A stretch of 64,000 nucleotides of DNA from JBFGCT01 sp963825565. GTDB lineage: Bacteria > Actinomycetota > Acidimicrobiia > Acidimicrobiales > Ilumatobacteraceae. The stretch is from NCBI GenBank assembly GCA_963825565.1, contig CAWGTW010000019.1, positions 1-64,000 of the forward strand. The letters are read 5' to 3'. Every line of letters starts with the position of its first letter. The first letter of the stretch is position 1. The position numbers and the translations under genes were made by a program. Positions 15,992-24,590 of the stretch are shown here, one piece after another. The notes under the pieces are model-generated. The model searched no databases. It had not been told where the DNA came from and saw only the letters and a program-made list of their open reading frames with translations.

Positions 15992-17341
15992 ATGGGGTCG
16001 ACGATTCTGGGCGAGCACGCCCGATCAACCAACACGAGCCGGCGGCCGCTGCGGATCCTGCTCTTCGCATCGATCGCCGGCATGCTGCTCGCGTTCCTCG
16101 GTGCCGGCGGACCTGCCGTCGCCGTCCCCGCCGAGAACGGCGAGGGGGTGCAGGGCACCCTGCGCACCAAAGATGCCGAGGGCGAGGACGTCTTCGTCGC
16201 CGGGGTCACCTTCACGGTGACCGACGCCGAGGGCAACGAGGTCGGATCGGCGACGACCGACGAGCTCGGCGTGTGGCTCGTCCCCGTCCCCTCGCCCGGG
16301 TTCTACGACATCCTCCTCGACGAGTCGACGCTCCCCGAGGGGCTCCCGCTCCGCAACCCGGACAAGAACCCGCTGAACATCGAGGTCAAGACCGGCGACA
16401 CCCGCAACGTGCTGTTCCCGCTCGGCGAGGCGGCGGTCAACAGCGACAACACGATCAAGGCCGTCCAGCTCTTCGTCGACGGCATCAAGCTCGGCATGAT
16501 CATCGCGATGTGTGCGATCGGGCTGTCGCTGATCTACGGCACCACCGGCCTGACCAACTTCGCCCACGGGGAGATGGTGACGTTCGGGGCGATGCTGGCG
16601 TTCCTGTTCCACGTCACCGGCGTGTTCGGGATCACGACCTCGCTGATCGTCGCCGCGCTGCTGGCGTTCGTGCTGACCGGCGTCGCCGGCGGCTTGATGA
16701 ACGCCGGCATCTGGCATCCGCTGCGCAACCGCGGGTCCAGCCTGATCTCGCAGCTCGTCGTGTCGATCGGCCTGTCGATCTTCTTCCGCTACGTGATGCT
16801 GTACCAGTTCGCCGGCCGGGCCCGCTTCTATACCGACTACCGGCTCCAGGAGCAGTACGACCTCGGGTTCTTCAAGATCGTGCCCAAGGACCTCTTCATC
16901 ATCGTGTTCTCGACGCTCGTGCTGATCGGGATCGGGCTGGCGCTGCAGAAGACGCGGGCGGGCAAGGCGATGCGCGCGGTCGCCGACAACCGCGACCTGG
17001 CCGAGTCGTCGGGGATCGACGTCGAGCGCGTCATCCGCTGGGTCTGGGTGTCGGGCAGTGCGCTGGCCGGCCTCGGCGGGGTGCTGTTCGGCCTGACCGA
17101 GAACATCAACTGGGAGATGGGCTTCCGGCTCCTGCTGCTGATGTTCGCCGGCGTGACGCTCGGCGGGCTCGGGAGCGCGTACGGGGCGCTTCTCGGCAGC
17201 CTCGTCGTCGGGGTGTTCATCCAGATGTCGACGCTGTTCATCCCGAGCGACATGAAGAACGTCGGAGCGCTGGTCATGCTGATCGTGATCCTGCTGATCC
17301 GACCCCAGGGGCTGCTCGGCCGCGCCGAGCGGGTGGGCTAG
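15992..17341 (+). CDS. livH: Branched-chain amino acid-type ABC permease (LivH) with N-terminal extracytoplasmic domain
   Basis: A 449-residue protein, about 150 longer than ordinary LivH. Residues about 20-45 are a signal-like hydrophobic helix. Residues about 48-145 form a beta-rich domain (VQGTLRTKDAEGEDVFVAGV, then FTVTDAEGNEVGSATTDE) like carboxypeptidase-regulatory/CNA-B modules, predicted outside the membrane. The LivH permease follows (about 160-449), with IGLSLIYGTTGLTNFAHGEM and the EAA-like region AVADNRDLAESSGIDVERV. It is first in an operon with LivM, LivG and LivF. The substrate may be branched-chain amino acids, other hydrophobic amino acids, urea or related solutes. Confidence 0.85.
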   Translation: MGSTILGEHARSTNTSRRPLRILLFASIAGMLLAFLGAGGPAVAVPAENGEGVQGTLRTKDAEGEDVFVAGVTFTVTDAEGNEVGSATTDELGVWLVPVPSPGFYDILLDESTLPEGLPLRNPDKNPLNIEVKTGDTRNVLFPLGEAAVNSDNTIKAVQLFVDGIKLGMIIAMCAIGLSLIYGTTGLTNFAHGEMVTFGAMLAFLFHVTGVFGITTSLIVAALLAFVLTGVAGGLMNAGIWHPLRNRGSSLISQLVVSIGLSIFFRYVMLYQFAGRARFYTDYRLQEQYDLGFFKIVPKDLFIIVFSTLVLIGIGLALQKTRAGKAMRAVADNRDLAESSGIDVERVIRWVWVSGSALAGLGGVLFGLTENINWEMGFRLLLLMFAGVTLGGLGSAYGALLGSLVVGVFIQMSTLFIPSDMKNVGALVMLIVILLIRPQGLLGRAERVG

Positions 17342-17354
17342 AGAGGAGACCGTC

Positions 17355-18347
17355 ATGGACTGGGGAGCGATTCTCGACAACACCCTTCGTGGACTGATCG
17401 GCGAGAGCTTCATCTTCTTCGCGCTCGCGGCGATCGGCCTCAACATCCACTTCGGGTACACCGGCCTGCTCAACTTCGGTCAGGCGGTGTTCATGGCGGC
17501 GGGCGCCTACGGCCTCGCGGTGATGGTGGTGACGTTCGACTGGGGCTTCTGGCCGTCGGTCGTCATGGGGCTCGTCGTGTTCCCGACGGTCTTCGCCCTG
17601 ATCATGGGTGTCCCGACGCTGCGGCTGCGCGCCGATTACCTGGCGATCGTGACGATCGCCGCGGCCGAGATCTTTCGTCTGTTCGTCCGTTCCCCCCGGT
17701 TCGACTGGCTGACCGGGTCCTCCGACGGGATCTCCGGGTTCTCCAAGACGTTCTACGACCTCAGCCCGTTCGACCCGGGCGGCCGCTACCTCAACGACCT
17801 GTTCATCGGCAACCAGATGTTCCTCGTGCTGGTCGGGTGGGGCCTGCTGACGCTCGCCGCGCTGCTGTGCTGGCTGCTGGTGCGCAGCCCGTGGGGCCGG
17901 GTGCTGAAGGCGATCCGCGAGGACGAGGACGCCGCCCGCAGCCTCGGCAAGAACGCCTACTGGTACAAGATGCAGGCGCTGATCATCGGCGGCATGTTCG
18001 CCGCGCTGGGTGGGCTGCTGCGGGCGCTCGGCTTCTCGATCGCCCAGCCGGACAACTTCATCACCGACGTGACGTTCTTCGTCTGGGTCGCGCTGATCCT
18101 CGGCGGCGCCGGCAAGGTGCTCGGCCCGATCCTCGGTGCTGCGCTGCTGTACGGGATCCTCGGGTTGACCGACAGCCTGCTCCGACAGGCGGTGCAGAAC
18201 GACAAGATCCCCGACTCGATCATGACCGGTGTCCAGGTCGGCCAGATCCGCTTCATGCTGGTCGGTCTCGGCCTCGCGCTGTTGGCGGCATTCAGACCCC
18301 AGGGGATCATGGGCAACAAGGAGGAGATGGCGCTCGATGACCGATGA
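17355..18347 (+). CDS. livM: Branched-chain amino acid-type ABC permease (LivM)
   Basis: A 330-residue inner-membrane permease with LNIHFGYTGLLNFGQAVFMA near the N-terminus, the LivM signature equivalent to that in LivH. PTLRLRADYLAIVTIAAAEI and the cytoplasmic coupling stretch AIREDEDAARSLGKNAYWYK follow. It pairs with LivH to form the channel of the importer. ATG 17355 is preceded by AGAGGAGA, a good ribosome binding site, 13 bases after the livH stop. Its end overlaps livG by 11 bases. Confidence 0.9.
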   Translation: MDWGAILDNTLRGLIGESFIFFALAAIGLNIHFGYTGLLNFGQAVFMAAGAYGLAVMVVTFDWGFWPSVVMGLVVFPTVFALIMGVPTLRLRADYLAIVTIAAAEIFRLFVRSPRFDWLTGSSDGISGFSKTFYDLSPFDPGGRYLNDLFIGNQMFLVLVGWGLLTLAALLCWLLVRSPWGRVLKAIREDEDAARSLGKNAYWYKMQALIIGGMFAALGGLLRALGFSIAQPDNFITDVTFFVWVALILGGAGKVLGPILGAALLYGILGLTDSLLRQAVQNDKIPDSIMTGVQVGQIRFMLVGLGLALLAAFRPQGIMGNKEEMALDDR

Positions 18348-19311
18348 CTCGGACTCCCTGCCGCTGCTGCCGGTCGCCGAAGCGCTGCGGGCGGTCGACC
18401 CCGTCGCCGCGCGGGCGGCGCTCGACTCGGTCCCGTGGGAGCCGGGCGCCCGGAAGCCGGACCCGATCCTGATCGCCGATGGTGTCCGCCGGCAGTTCGG
18501 CGGTCTGGTCGCCGTCGACGCCCGCCACGTCGAGATCCAGCGCGGGGTGATCACCGCGCTGATCGGGCCGAACGGCGCCGGCAAGACGACGTTCTTCAAC
18601 CTCCTCACCAACTTCGACACCCCCGACACCGGCACCCGCACCTTCGACGGGCAGAACATCGACAACGTGCCGAGCCACAAGATCGCCAACTACGGCATGG
18701 TGCGCACGTTCCAGCTCACCAAGTCGCTGTCGAAGATGACCGTGATCGAGAACATGAAGCTCGGCGCCACCGGTCAGAAGGGCGAGGCGCTGTGGCGCTC
18801 GGTCCTGCCGTTCATGTGGCGCAAGCAGGAGGCCGAGATCGAAGCGCGTGCCGACATCCTGCTCGAGCGCTTCAAGCTCGACCACATGCGCGACGAGTTC
18901 GCCGGCACGCTGTCAGGCGGTCAGCGCAAGCTGCTCGAGATGGCACGGGCCCTGATGGTCGAGCCGAAGATGGTGATGCTCGACGAGCCGATGGCGGGCG
19001 TCAACCCGGCGCTGACCCAGTCGCTGCTCGGTCACGTCACCGGGCTGCGCGACGAGGGGATGACCGTGTTGTTCGTCGAGCACGACATGGACATGGTGCA
19101 GGAGATCAGCGACTGGGTGATCGTGATGGCCGAGGGCGAGATCATCGCCGAGGGCCCCCCGGGGTCGATCGGCAAGAACCAGGCGGTCGTCGACGCCTAC
19201 CTCGGAACGAGCCACGACAGCGCGCTGAAGCTCGATCCGCAGGTCGAGGAGTTCGGGCTGGAGGTCGCGGGGCTGGAGTCGATGCCCGACGATGGGGAGG
19301 ACCCGCAGTGA
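18337..19311 (+). CDS. livG: Branched-chain amino acid-type ABC ATPase (LivG)
   Basis: A 324-residue ATPase of the Liv importer. An unusual ~45-residue N-terminal extension precedes the domain. Walker A is GPNGAGKTTFFN, the Q-loop region contains VRTFQLTKSLSKMTVIENM (typical of LivG), signature LSGGQRKLLEMARAL, Walker B MVMLDEPMAGVNP and H-loop LFVEHDMDMV. ATG 18337 is chosen because it has AAGGAGGAG ten bases upstream and overlaps livM by 11 bases. A ~40-residue acidic C-terminal tail is present. The stop overlaps the livF start. Confidence 0.9.
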   Translation: MTDDSDSLPLLPVAEALRAVDPVAARAALDSVPWEPGARKPDPILIADGVRRQFGGLVAVDARHVEIQRGVITALIGPNGAGKTTFFNLLTNFDTPDTGTRTFDGQNIDNVPSHKIANYGMVRTFQLTKSLSKMTVIENMKLGATGQKGEALWRSVLPFMWRKQEAEIEARADILLERFKLDHMRDEFAGTLSGGQRKLLEMARALMVEPKMVMLDEPMAGVNPALTQSLLGHVTGLRDEGMTVLFVEHDMDMVQEISDWVIVMAEGEIIAEGPPGSIGKNQAVVDAYLGTSHDSALKLDPQVEEFGLEVAGLESMPDDGEDPQ

Positions 19312-20048
19312 GCACGCCCGAACCGCTCCTGGTCGCGGAGTCGTTGACCGCCGGCTACATCCCCGGGGTCAACATCCTCAACGACTGCTCGCTCGAACTC
19401 GCCGAGGGCGAGCTGGTGGGCATCATCGGTCCGAACGGCGCCGGCAAGTCGACGTTGATCAAAGCGATGTTCGGCCTGGTCAACATCCGTGAGGGCACGG
19501 TCCGCCTGCGCGGCGAGGACATCACCGGCAAGAAGGCCCACTCGCTCGTGTCGCGCGGCATCGGGTACGTGCCGCAGATCAACAACGTCTTCCAGGCGCT
19601 GACGATCCGCGAGAACCTCGAGATGGGCACGTTCCTCAAGCCGAAGCGCTTCCGCGAGCGCTTCGAGGTCGTCGGCGACATGTTCCCCCGCCTGGTCGAG
19701 CGCGCCGACCAGCGGGCGGGTTCGTTGTCGGGCGGCGAGCGGCAGATGCTGGCGATGGGCAGGGCGCTGATGATGGACCCCTCGGTGCTGCTGCTCGACG
19801 AGCCGTCGGCCGGCCTGTCGCCGGCGCTTCAGGACGAGGTGTTCATCCGCTGCAACCGGATCAACCGGGCCGGTGTGTCGATCGTGATGGTCGAGCAGAA
19901 CGCCAGCCGCTGTCTCCAGATCTGTCACCGCGGGTACGTGCTCGACCAGGGCACCAACGCCTACACCGGGACCGGCAGGGAACTCCTGACCGACCCGAAG
20001 GTGATCGAGCTCTACCTCGGCACGCTGGTCAAGTCCCACCAGGACTGA
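19308..20048 (+). CDS. livF: Branched-chain amino acid-type ABC ATPase (LivF)
   Basis: A 246-residue ATPase, partner of LivG. Walker A GPNGAGKSTLIKAMFGL, Q-loop IGYVPQINNVFQALTIREN, signature LSGGERQMLAMGRALM, Walker B VLLLDEPSAGLSP and H-loop MVEQNASRCL. The Gln-Asn after the H-loop position (VEQNA) is characteristic of LivF. GTG 19308 overlaps the livG stop (GTGA). It is the last gene of the operon; a repeat cluster and a strong hairpin follow before the convergent binding-protein gene. Confidence 0.9.
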   Translation: MSTPEPLLVAESLTAGYIPGVNILNDCSLELAEGELVGIIGPNGAGKSTLIKAMFGLVNIREGTVRLRGEDITGKKAHSLVSRGIGYVPQINNVFQALTIRENLEMGTFLKPKRFRERFEVVGDMFPRLVERADQRAGSLSGGERQMLAMGRALMMDPSVLLLDEPSAGLSPALQDEVFIRCNRINRAGVSIVMVEQNASRCLQICHRGYVLDQGTNAYTGTGRELLTDPKVIELYLGTLVKSHQD

Positions 20049-20093
20049 CCCCCGCCGCCGCCGGCGCGCGTCGGCGTCTGCGCCCGGTTGTGC

Positions 20094-20282
20094 GTTTGCG
20101 TGACCGAAGATGTCCGATGTCGCGATGTTCGGTCACACAGACCCGGGCGGCGGGAGCTCTCTCCGATGTGTGTGACCGAACATGGCGGGGTTGGCGATGT
20201 TCGTCACACGGATCGTGGGCGCGCACCGCCAGGATCTGTGTGACCGAAGACGTCGGATGTCGCGGTGTTCGGTCACACAAGA
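20094..20282 (+). repeat. Palindromic repeat cluster, three copies (reverse orientation)
   Basis: Copies at about 20097-20140, 20168-20210 and 20238-20281, spaced 70-72 bases. The centres read as the reverse complement of those at 13650, so this cluster is inverted. The middle copy has lost one G in its right arm (TTCGTCAC). It lies just after livF. Confidence 0.85.
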
Positions 20283-20303
20283 CCTGGTTCGGGGGCGGGG
20301 ACG

Positions 20304-20339
20304 CGAACGAGCCCGGGGTCGAAACCCCGGGCTCGTTCG
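20304..20339. terminator. Strong bidirectional hairpin between livF and livJ
   Basis: Perfect 16-base stem CGAACGAGCCCGGGGT / ACCCCGGGCTCGTTCG with loop CGAA. It lies between two convergent genes, so it can terminate both. No T-tract follows on either strand, as is common in high-GC actinobacteria. Confidence 0.8.
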
Positions 20340-20369
20340 GATGTTCAGGTTGTTCGGGTGTTCAGTCGA

Positions 20370-21746
20370 TCAGATCGTGCCGATGACGGAACCGATCACC
20401 TCGATGGTCCCGGTGTCGTCGAACTGGAGGATCAGGATCGAGGCGGTCGACGGCTCGCCGGCGTCGATGAACTCCAGCGGGCCGGAGACGCCGTCGTAGT
20501 CGATGTCGGTGCCGGCCTGGATGAGCGCCAGGCAATCGGCATAGGACGTGCACTTCTCGCCGTCACGGGTGACACCGTTGATCTCGGCGCCGATCGCGAC
20601 GCCGTCGTCGCTCCCGGCGATCTCGGCGGCCAGCGCCATGACCACCACCGCGTCGTAGGACTCGGCGGAGTAGGAGAAGTCGACGAGTTCGGGGTCGATC
20701 GCCAGCAGGTTGTCGCGGAACTCGGCGAGCTCGCCTTCGACGTCGACACCGGGCAGCGTGCCCTTCATGCCGGCGACGACCGACGGATCGTCGAAGGCTG
20801 CGGCGAGGGCGTTGCCCATGTTGCCGTCGGTGCCGTAGACGTTCTTGTCCGCCGGGCCGATGCCCGACTCGATCATGCCGGTAAGGATCTTCGACGTCTC
20901 GTCGAAGCCGATGATCACGTAGGCATCGGCGTCCTCGGCGACCGCAGCGGCGACCTCGGCGTCGAAGTTCTCCGCCTTGGGGTCGTAGATCTGCGAGGTG
21001 GACGAGCCACCCTGCGCCTCGAACGGGCCCGACGTGAACTCGAGCAGGCCGGTGCCGTAGGAGTCGTTGAGCACGAGGAAGTGCGCCGTGGCGTTGCCGT
21101 CGGCGATCAGCAGGTCGGCGAGGGCCGCGCCCTGGACGACGTCGGACGGCGCGGTACGGAAGTACAGGCCGTTGTCGTCGTAGGTGGTGAACGCCGGGCT
21201 GGTGTTGGCCGGCGAGAAGTGGACCTTGCCCGCCTGCGTGATCTTGTCGATCACGGTCAGCGAGACGCCGGAGCTGGCGGCACCGATGAAGCCGTCGACG
21301 TCCTGCGCGAGCAGGCGGTCGACCGTGGCGTTGGCCACTTCACCGTTGTCGCCGGAGTCGCCGGGCAGCCACTCGATCGGGTTGCCGAGCACACCGCCGG
21401 CAGCGTTGATGTCGGCGACCGCGAGGTCGACGCCAGCGAACTCGGGCGGGCCGAGGAAGGCGAGGTTGCCGGTCTCGGGCAGGATGCCGCCGAGCCGGAG
21501 GATGCCGGCGCTGCTGCTGGTCTCGGCGGGCGCCTCGGTGTCGACCGGTGCTTCGGTCTCGGCGGGCGCCTCGGTCTCGACCGGTGCTTCGGTCTCGGCG
21601 GGCGCCTCGGTCTCGACCGGGGCCGCCTCGGTGGCGGGCGGGGCGTCGGTTGCGGCCGGCTCGTTGTCGTCGCTGCCGCAGGCGGCGGCGACGAACGTGA
21701 GACCGACCAGCAGCGCACCGACGCGTGTCACGCGTGATTTCTGCAT
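20370..21746 (-). CDS. Branched-chain amino acid-type ABC substrate-binding lipoprotein (LivJ-like)
   Basis: A 458-residue periplasmic-type binding protein anchored as a lipoprotein. The signal MQKSRVTRVGALLVGLTF ends in the lipobox AAAC with Cys23. A Thr/Glu/Ala/Pro linker (about residues 27-65) made of repeated ETEAP units follows, then a type I periplasmic binding fold beginning LRLGGILPETGNLAFLGPP, with GAASSGVSLTVID and YFRTAPSDVVQG. ATG 21746 sits just before the signal; a purine-rich GGGGGAGAAA precedes it by about ten bases. It is convergent with the liv permease/ATPase operon and presumably supplies its binding subunit. Confidence 0.88.
   Translation of the reverse strand: MQKSRVTRVGALLVGLTFVAAACGSDDNEPAATDAPPATEAAPVETEAPAETEAPVETEAPAETEAPVDTEAPAETSSSAGILRLGGILPETGNLAFLGPPEFAGVDLAVADINAAGGVLGNPIEWLPGDSGDNGEVANATVDRLLAQDVDGFIGAASSGVSLTVIDKITQAGKVHFSPANTSPAFTTYDDNGLYFRTAPSDVVQGAALADLLIADGNATAHFLVLNDSYGTGLLEFTSGPFEAQGGSSTSQIYDPKAENFDAEVAAAVAEDADAYVIIGFDETSKILTGMIESGIGPADKNVYGTDGNMGNALAAAFDDPSVVAGMKGTLPGVDVEGELAEFRDNLLAIDPELVDFSYSAESYDAVVVMALAAEIAGSDDGVAIGAEINGVTRDGEKCTSYADCLALIQAGTDIDYDGVSGPLEFIDAGEPSTASILILQFDDTGTIEVIGSVIGTI
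21520..21645 (-). repeat. In-gene tandem repeat encoding ETEAP linker
   Basis: A 36-base unit encoding VETEAPAETEAP is repeated about three times, with minor changes, in the lipoprotein gene. It forms a flexible linker between lipid anchor and binding domain. Such repeats change copy number easily. Confidence 0.75.
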
Positions 21747-21839
21747 GTTGTGGTTTCTCCCCCTGTTCGGACGGGGCGGGATGCCCTCGTGCTTAAGGTT
21801 GAGCAAGACTACGCGGTGAGAACCCCGACATCAACGCGC

Positions 21840-21845
21840 TACCGT
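21840..21845 (+). promoter_or_regulatory. -10 box (leaderless) of the nitroreductase gene
   Basis: TACCGT, seven bases before GTG 21853. Confidence 0.55.
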
Positions 21846-21852
21846 CCGCGCC

Positions 21853-22470
21853 GTGCCCGAACCGGTCTCCCTGCTCGAAGGTCTGGCGACGACGCGGGCG
21901 ATCCGGCGTTACACCACCGACCCGGTCCGCGAGCCCGATCTGGCGCAGATCCTGTGGCATGCGGGGCGCGCGCCGTCGGGGTCGAACCGGCAGCCGTTCC
22001 GGTTCCTCGTCCTGCGCGACGGCCCGAACGCGCAGGCCGCCAAAGAGCTGCTCGGCGCCTCGTTCCGGGCCGGCTGGGCGGCCAAGCGGGAGCACGACGG
22101 GTACCGGCCCTCCCGGTTCGCCGACTCGATGCAGCAGTACGTCGACCACTTCGAGTCGGTCCCCGTCGTCGTGCTCGTGTGCCTCGAGCGCTACCGCGAC
22201 CCGTCTCCCTACGAGGGCGCCTCGGTGTACCCGGCGTGCCAGAACCTGCTCCTCGCGGCCCGCGCGCTCGGCTACGGCGGCGCGCTCACGATGTGGCACC
22301 TCGGCGTCGAGGCCGAGCTGCGCGAGTTGCTGTCGATCCCCGGGCACGTCGCGCTCTCGGCGTGCATCACCCTCGGCGTCCCCGCCGGCCGGCACGGCGA
22401 GCTGCGGCGCAAGCCCATCGCGGAGATCACGTTCGACGACGCCTGGGCCGCAATCCCCGACTGGTGTTGA
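21853..22470 (+). CDS. Nitroreductase-family protein
   Basis: A 205-residue flavin-dependent oxidoreductase. The N-terminal TTRAIRRYTTDPV and RAPSGSNRQPFRFLVLRD are the FMN-binding signatures of the family. The later NLLLAARALGYGGALTMW stretch provides the remaining FMN contacts. Members reduce nitro compounds, quinones, flavins or enones with NAD(P)H; the natural substrate here is not evident. GTG 21853 fits a leaderless start. It is divergent from the liv binding protein. Confidence 0.85.
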   Translation: MPEPVSLLEGLATTRAIRRYTTDPVREPDLAQILWHAGRAPSGSNRQPFRFLVLRDGPNAQAAKELLGASFRAGWAAKREHDGYRPSRFADSMQQYVDHFESVPVVVLVCLERYRDPSPYEGASVYPACQNLLLAARALGYGGALTMWHLGVEAELRELLSIPGHVALSACITLGVPAGRHGELRRKPIAEITFDDAWAAIPDWC

Positions 22471-22533
22471 CACCTGGTGCCTGACACCACGCATCTACGC
22501 CGGTCGGGGCGGTGGGCGGTCTGTCCGCTCCGT

Positions 22534-22539
22534 TAGCGT
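22534..22539 (+). promoter_or_regulatory. -10 box (leaderless) of the xylulokinase-like gene
   Basis: TAGCGT, eight bases before ATG 22548. Confidence 0.55.
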
Positions 22540-22547
22540 CGCGGGGC

Positions 22548-23957
22548 ATGCCGCTCGTCGCCGGTGTCGACTCCTCGACGCAGTCCACCAAGGTCGAGGT
22601 GCGAGACCTGGACTCCGGCGACGTCGTCGGACGGGGGGCGGCCCCACACCCGGACGTGACACCCCCGGTTGCCGAGCAGGACCCGGCGACGTGGTGGCGC
22701 GCGTTCGAGCGGGCGTGGACGCAGGCCGGCGAGCACGAGGTGGCGGCGATCAGCGTCGCCGGTCAGCAGCACGGCATGGTCGCGCTCGACCGCGACGGCG
22801 AACCCGTGCACCCGGCGAAGCTGTGGAACGACACCGAGTCTGCCGCCGATGCGGCCCGGCTGGTCGAGGAGCTCGCCGGGGGAGCCGCGGGTTGGGCCGA
22901 CGCGATCGGCAGCGTGCCGGTCGCCGCGTTTACGATCACGAAGCTGTCGTGGCTGCGCCGCACCCATCCCGAGGCGTGGCGGCGCGTCGCTCGCGTGCTG
23001 CTCCCGCACGACGAGATGACGCGGCGCCTCACGGGTAGCCCGACGACCGACCGCGGTGACGCATCCGGCACCGGCTACTGGTCGCCGGCGGCCGGCGAGT
23101 ACCGGTGGGACCTGCTCGCCCTGGTCGACCCGCAGCGCGATTGGTCCGGCGCCGTTCCGGAGGTGCTCGGTCCGCTGGAGGCGGCGGGGGAGTGGCATGG
23201 CGCGATCGTCGCCCCGGGCACCGGGGACAACATGGCGGCGGCGCTCGGCGTCGGATTGCACCCGGGCGACGCCGTGATCTCGATCGGCACATCGGGGACG
23301 GTGTACGCGGTGACCGAACACCCGACCGCCGACCCGTCAGGGGCGGTGGCCGGCTTCGCCGATGCGACCGGCCGGTTCCTACCCCTCGTCTGCACGTCGA
23401 ACGCGGCCAAGGTCCTCGACACCATCGCCCGCCTGATCGTGGTCGACCACACCGAGTTCGACCGGTTGGCGCTCGCCGCCGAACCCGGTGGGCCGATCGT
23501 GTTGCCCTACTTCGACGGCGAGCGCACGCCCTACCGCCCCGGTGCGACCGGGGTCGTCGGCGGGCTGCGGACCGACGTGACGCGCGCCCAGCTCGCGCGA
23601 GCCGCGGTCGACGGGGTCGTCTGCGGGCTGCTCGACGGGCTGGACGCGCTGCGCGCCCACGCCTTCGTCGACGGCCGCATCGTGCTGACCGGCGGGGGTG
23701 CCCGCTCGGCTGCGGTGCGGGCGGTGCTCGCCGGCCTGGTCGACCTGCCCGTCGTCGTCAGCTCGACCGACGAGGCGGTGGCGAGCGGCGCGGCGGTGCA
23801 AGCCGCGGCCGTGCTCGAACAGGTCGACCACGGCGAGATCCAGCGGCGCTGGGGCCTCGGGGTCGGGCGGTCGGTCGACGGCGTCGACGGCGGCGACGTC
23901 AGGCGGCGCTACGCAGCGTTGCGCGAGGCGACGGCCGGTACCGATCATGACCGGTGA
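22548..23957 (+). CDS. xylB: FGGY-family carbohydrate kinase, xylulokinase-like
   Basis: A 469-residue sugar kinase. The N-terminal phosphate loop is VAGVDSSTQSTKVEVRD. SVAGQQHGMVALD, LWNDTES and DASGTGYW are typical of D-xylulose kinases, and the second-domain ATP site has GTGDNMAAALG and LTGGGARSAAVR. The reaction would be D-xylulose to D-xylulose 5-phosphate, feeding the pentose phosphate pathway; other pentuloses are possible. No xylose isomerase or sugar transporter is nearby. Its end overlaps the next gene by 11 bases, so the two are co-translated. Confidence 0.85.
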   Translation: MPLVAGVDSSTQSTKVEVRDLDSGDVVGRGAAPHPDVTPPVAEQDPATWWRAFERAWTQAGEHEVAAISVAGQQHGMVALDRDGEPVHPAKLWNDTESAADAARLVEELAGGAAGWADAIGSVPVAAFTITKLSWLRRTHPEAWRRVARVLLPHDEMTRRLTGSPTTDRGDASGTGYWSPAAGEYRWDLLALVDPQRDWSGAVPEVLGPLEAAGEWHGAIVAPGTGDNMAAALGVGLHPGDAVISIGTSGTVYAVTEHPTADPSGAVAGFADATGRFLPLVCTSNAAKVLDTIARLIVVDHTEFDRLALAAEPGGPIVLPYFDGERTPYRPGATGVVGGLRTDVTRAQLARAAVDGVVCGLLDGLDALRAHAFVDGRIVLTGGGARSAAVRAVLAGLVDLPVVVSSTDEAVASGAAVQAAAVLEQVDHGEIQRRWGLGVGRSVDGVDGGDVRRRYAALREATAGTDHDR

Positions 23958-24534
23958 CCCGTTCGGCGCGCTCGGGCTGGGCCGCGATGCGTCGGCCGAC
24001 GACGTGCGCGCCGCCCGCCGCCGGCTGGCCAAGGAGCATCATCCGGACCGCGGCGGCGACCCAGCGGTCATGCGCTCGCTGAACGTCGCCGCGGCCGCCG
24101 CCCTTGGCCATCTCGGCGTCAGCGGCCAGCCTCCGTCCGGGCCAGGGCCGCACGGGTCCTCGGCGTCTGGATCGCCGTCGTCGGACCGGCCGGCGTCGGG
24201 AGCGACCCGGGAGGAACCCTCGGGCACCACCATCGACATGCCGTCGTTCACCGTCGAGGCGCTGCCGGTCGAGACGTTCGAGGCGCTCCTGATCGTCGCC
24301 GGGGAGACCGGTGAGGTGCTCGACGACGACCCGCCGTATCGGCTCGACGTCGATCTGCACCCGCCGGTCGGCTGCTGGTGCCGGCTCGACCTCGTCCCCG
24401 ACGCCGGCGCGACGACGGTCGGTCTCACGATCGCCGCGTACGACGATCGAGCGCTTCCCGAGATCGAGGCGGTCCGCGACGCGTGGGTCGATCGGCTGAA
24501 CCGTCTCGATTGGGGCGAGCTCGGATCGCGCTGA
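23947..24534 (+). CDS. J-domain protein of unknown role
   Basis: A 195-residue protein. Residues about 5-60 form a DnaJ-like J domain: FGALGLGRDASADDVRAARR, then LAKEHHPDRGGDP, with the HPD triplet that stimulates Hsp70. A Gly/Ser/Pro-rich linker (about 60-95) follows, then a C-terminal domain of about 100 residues (from PSFTVEALPVETFEALLIVA) rich in beta strands and not recognised. There is no zinc-finger or DnaJ C-terminal domain, so it is not a general DnaJ. Start codon ATG 23947 lies inside the kinase gene (11-base overlap). Confidence 0.7.
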   Translation: MTGDPFGALGLGRDASADDVRAARRRLAKEHHPDRGGDPAVMRSLNVAAAAALGHLGVSGQPPSGPGPHGSSASGSPSSDRPASGATREEPSGTTIDMPSFTVEALPVETFEALLIVAGETGEVLDDDPPYRLDVDLHPPVGCWCRLDLVPDAGATTVGLTIAAYDDRALPEIEAVRDAWVDRLNRLDWGELGSR

Positions 24535-24575
24535 CCGGGTCGTCGGGATGCCCTGGTCCGTGCCCGATCCCGGTC
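24533..24575. terminator. Putative hairpin between convergent genes
   Basis: GACCGGG (24533-24539) pairs with CCCGGTC (24569-24575), and inner TCGGG/CCCGA extend the stem after a bulge; loop about 15 bases. It begins at the stop of the J-domain gene and lies before the end of the convergent Sua5 gene. Confidence 0.45.
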
Positions 24576-24590
24576 AGAGCAGCAGACGGG

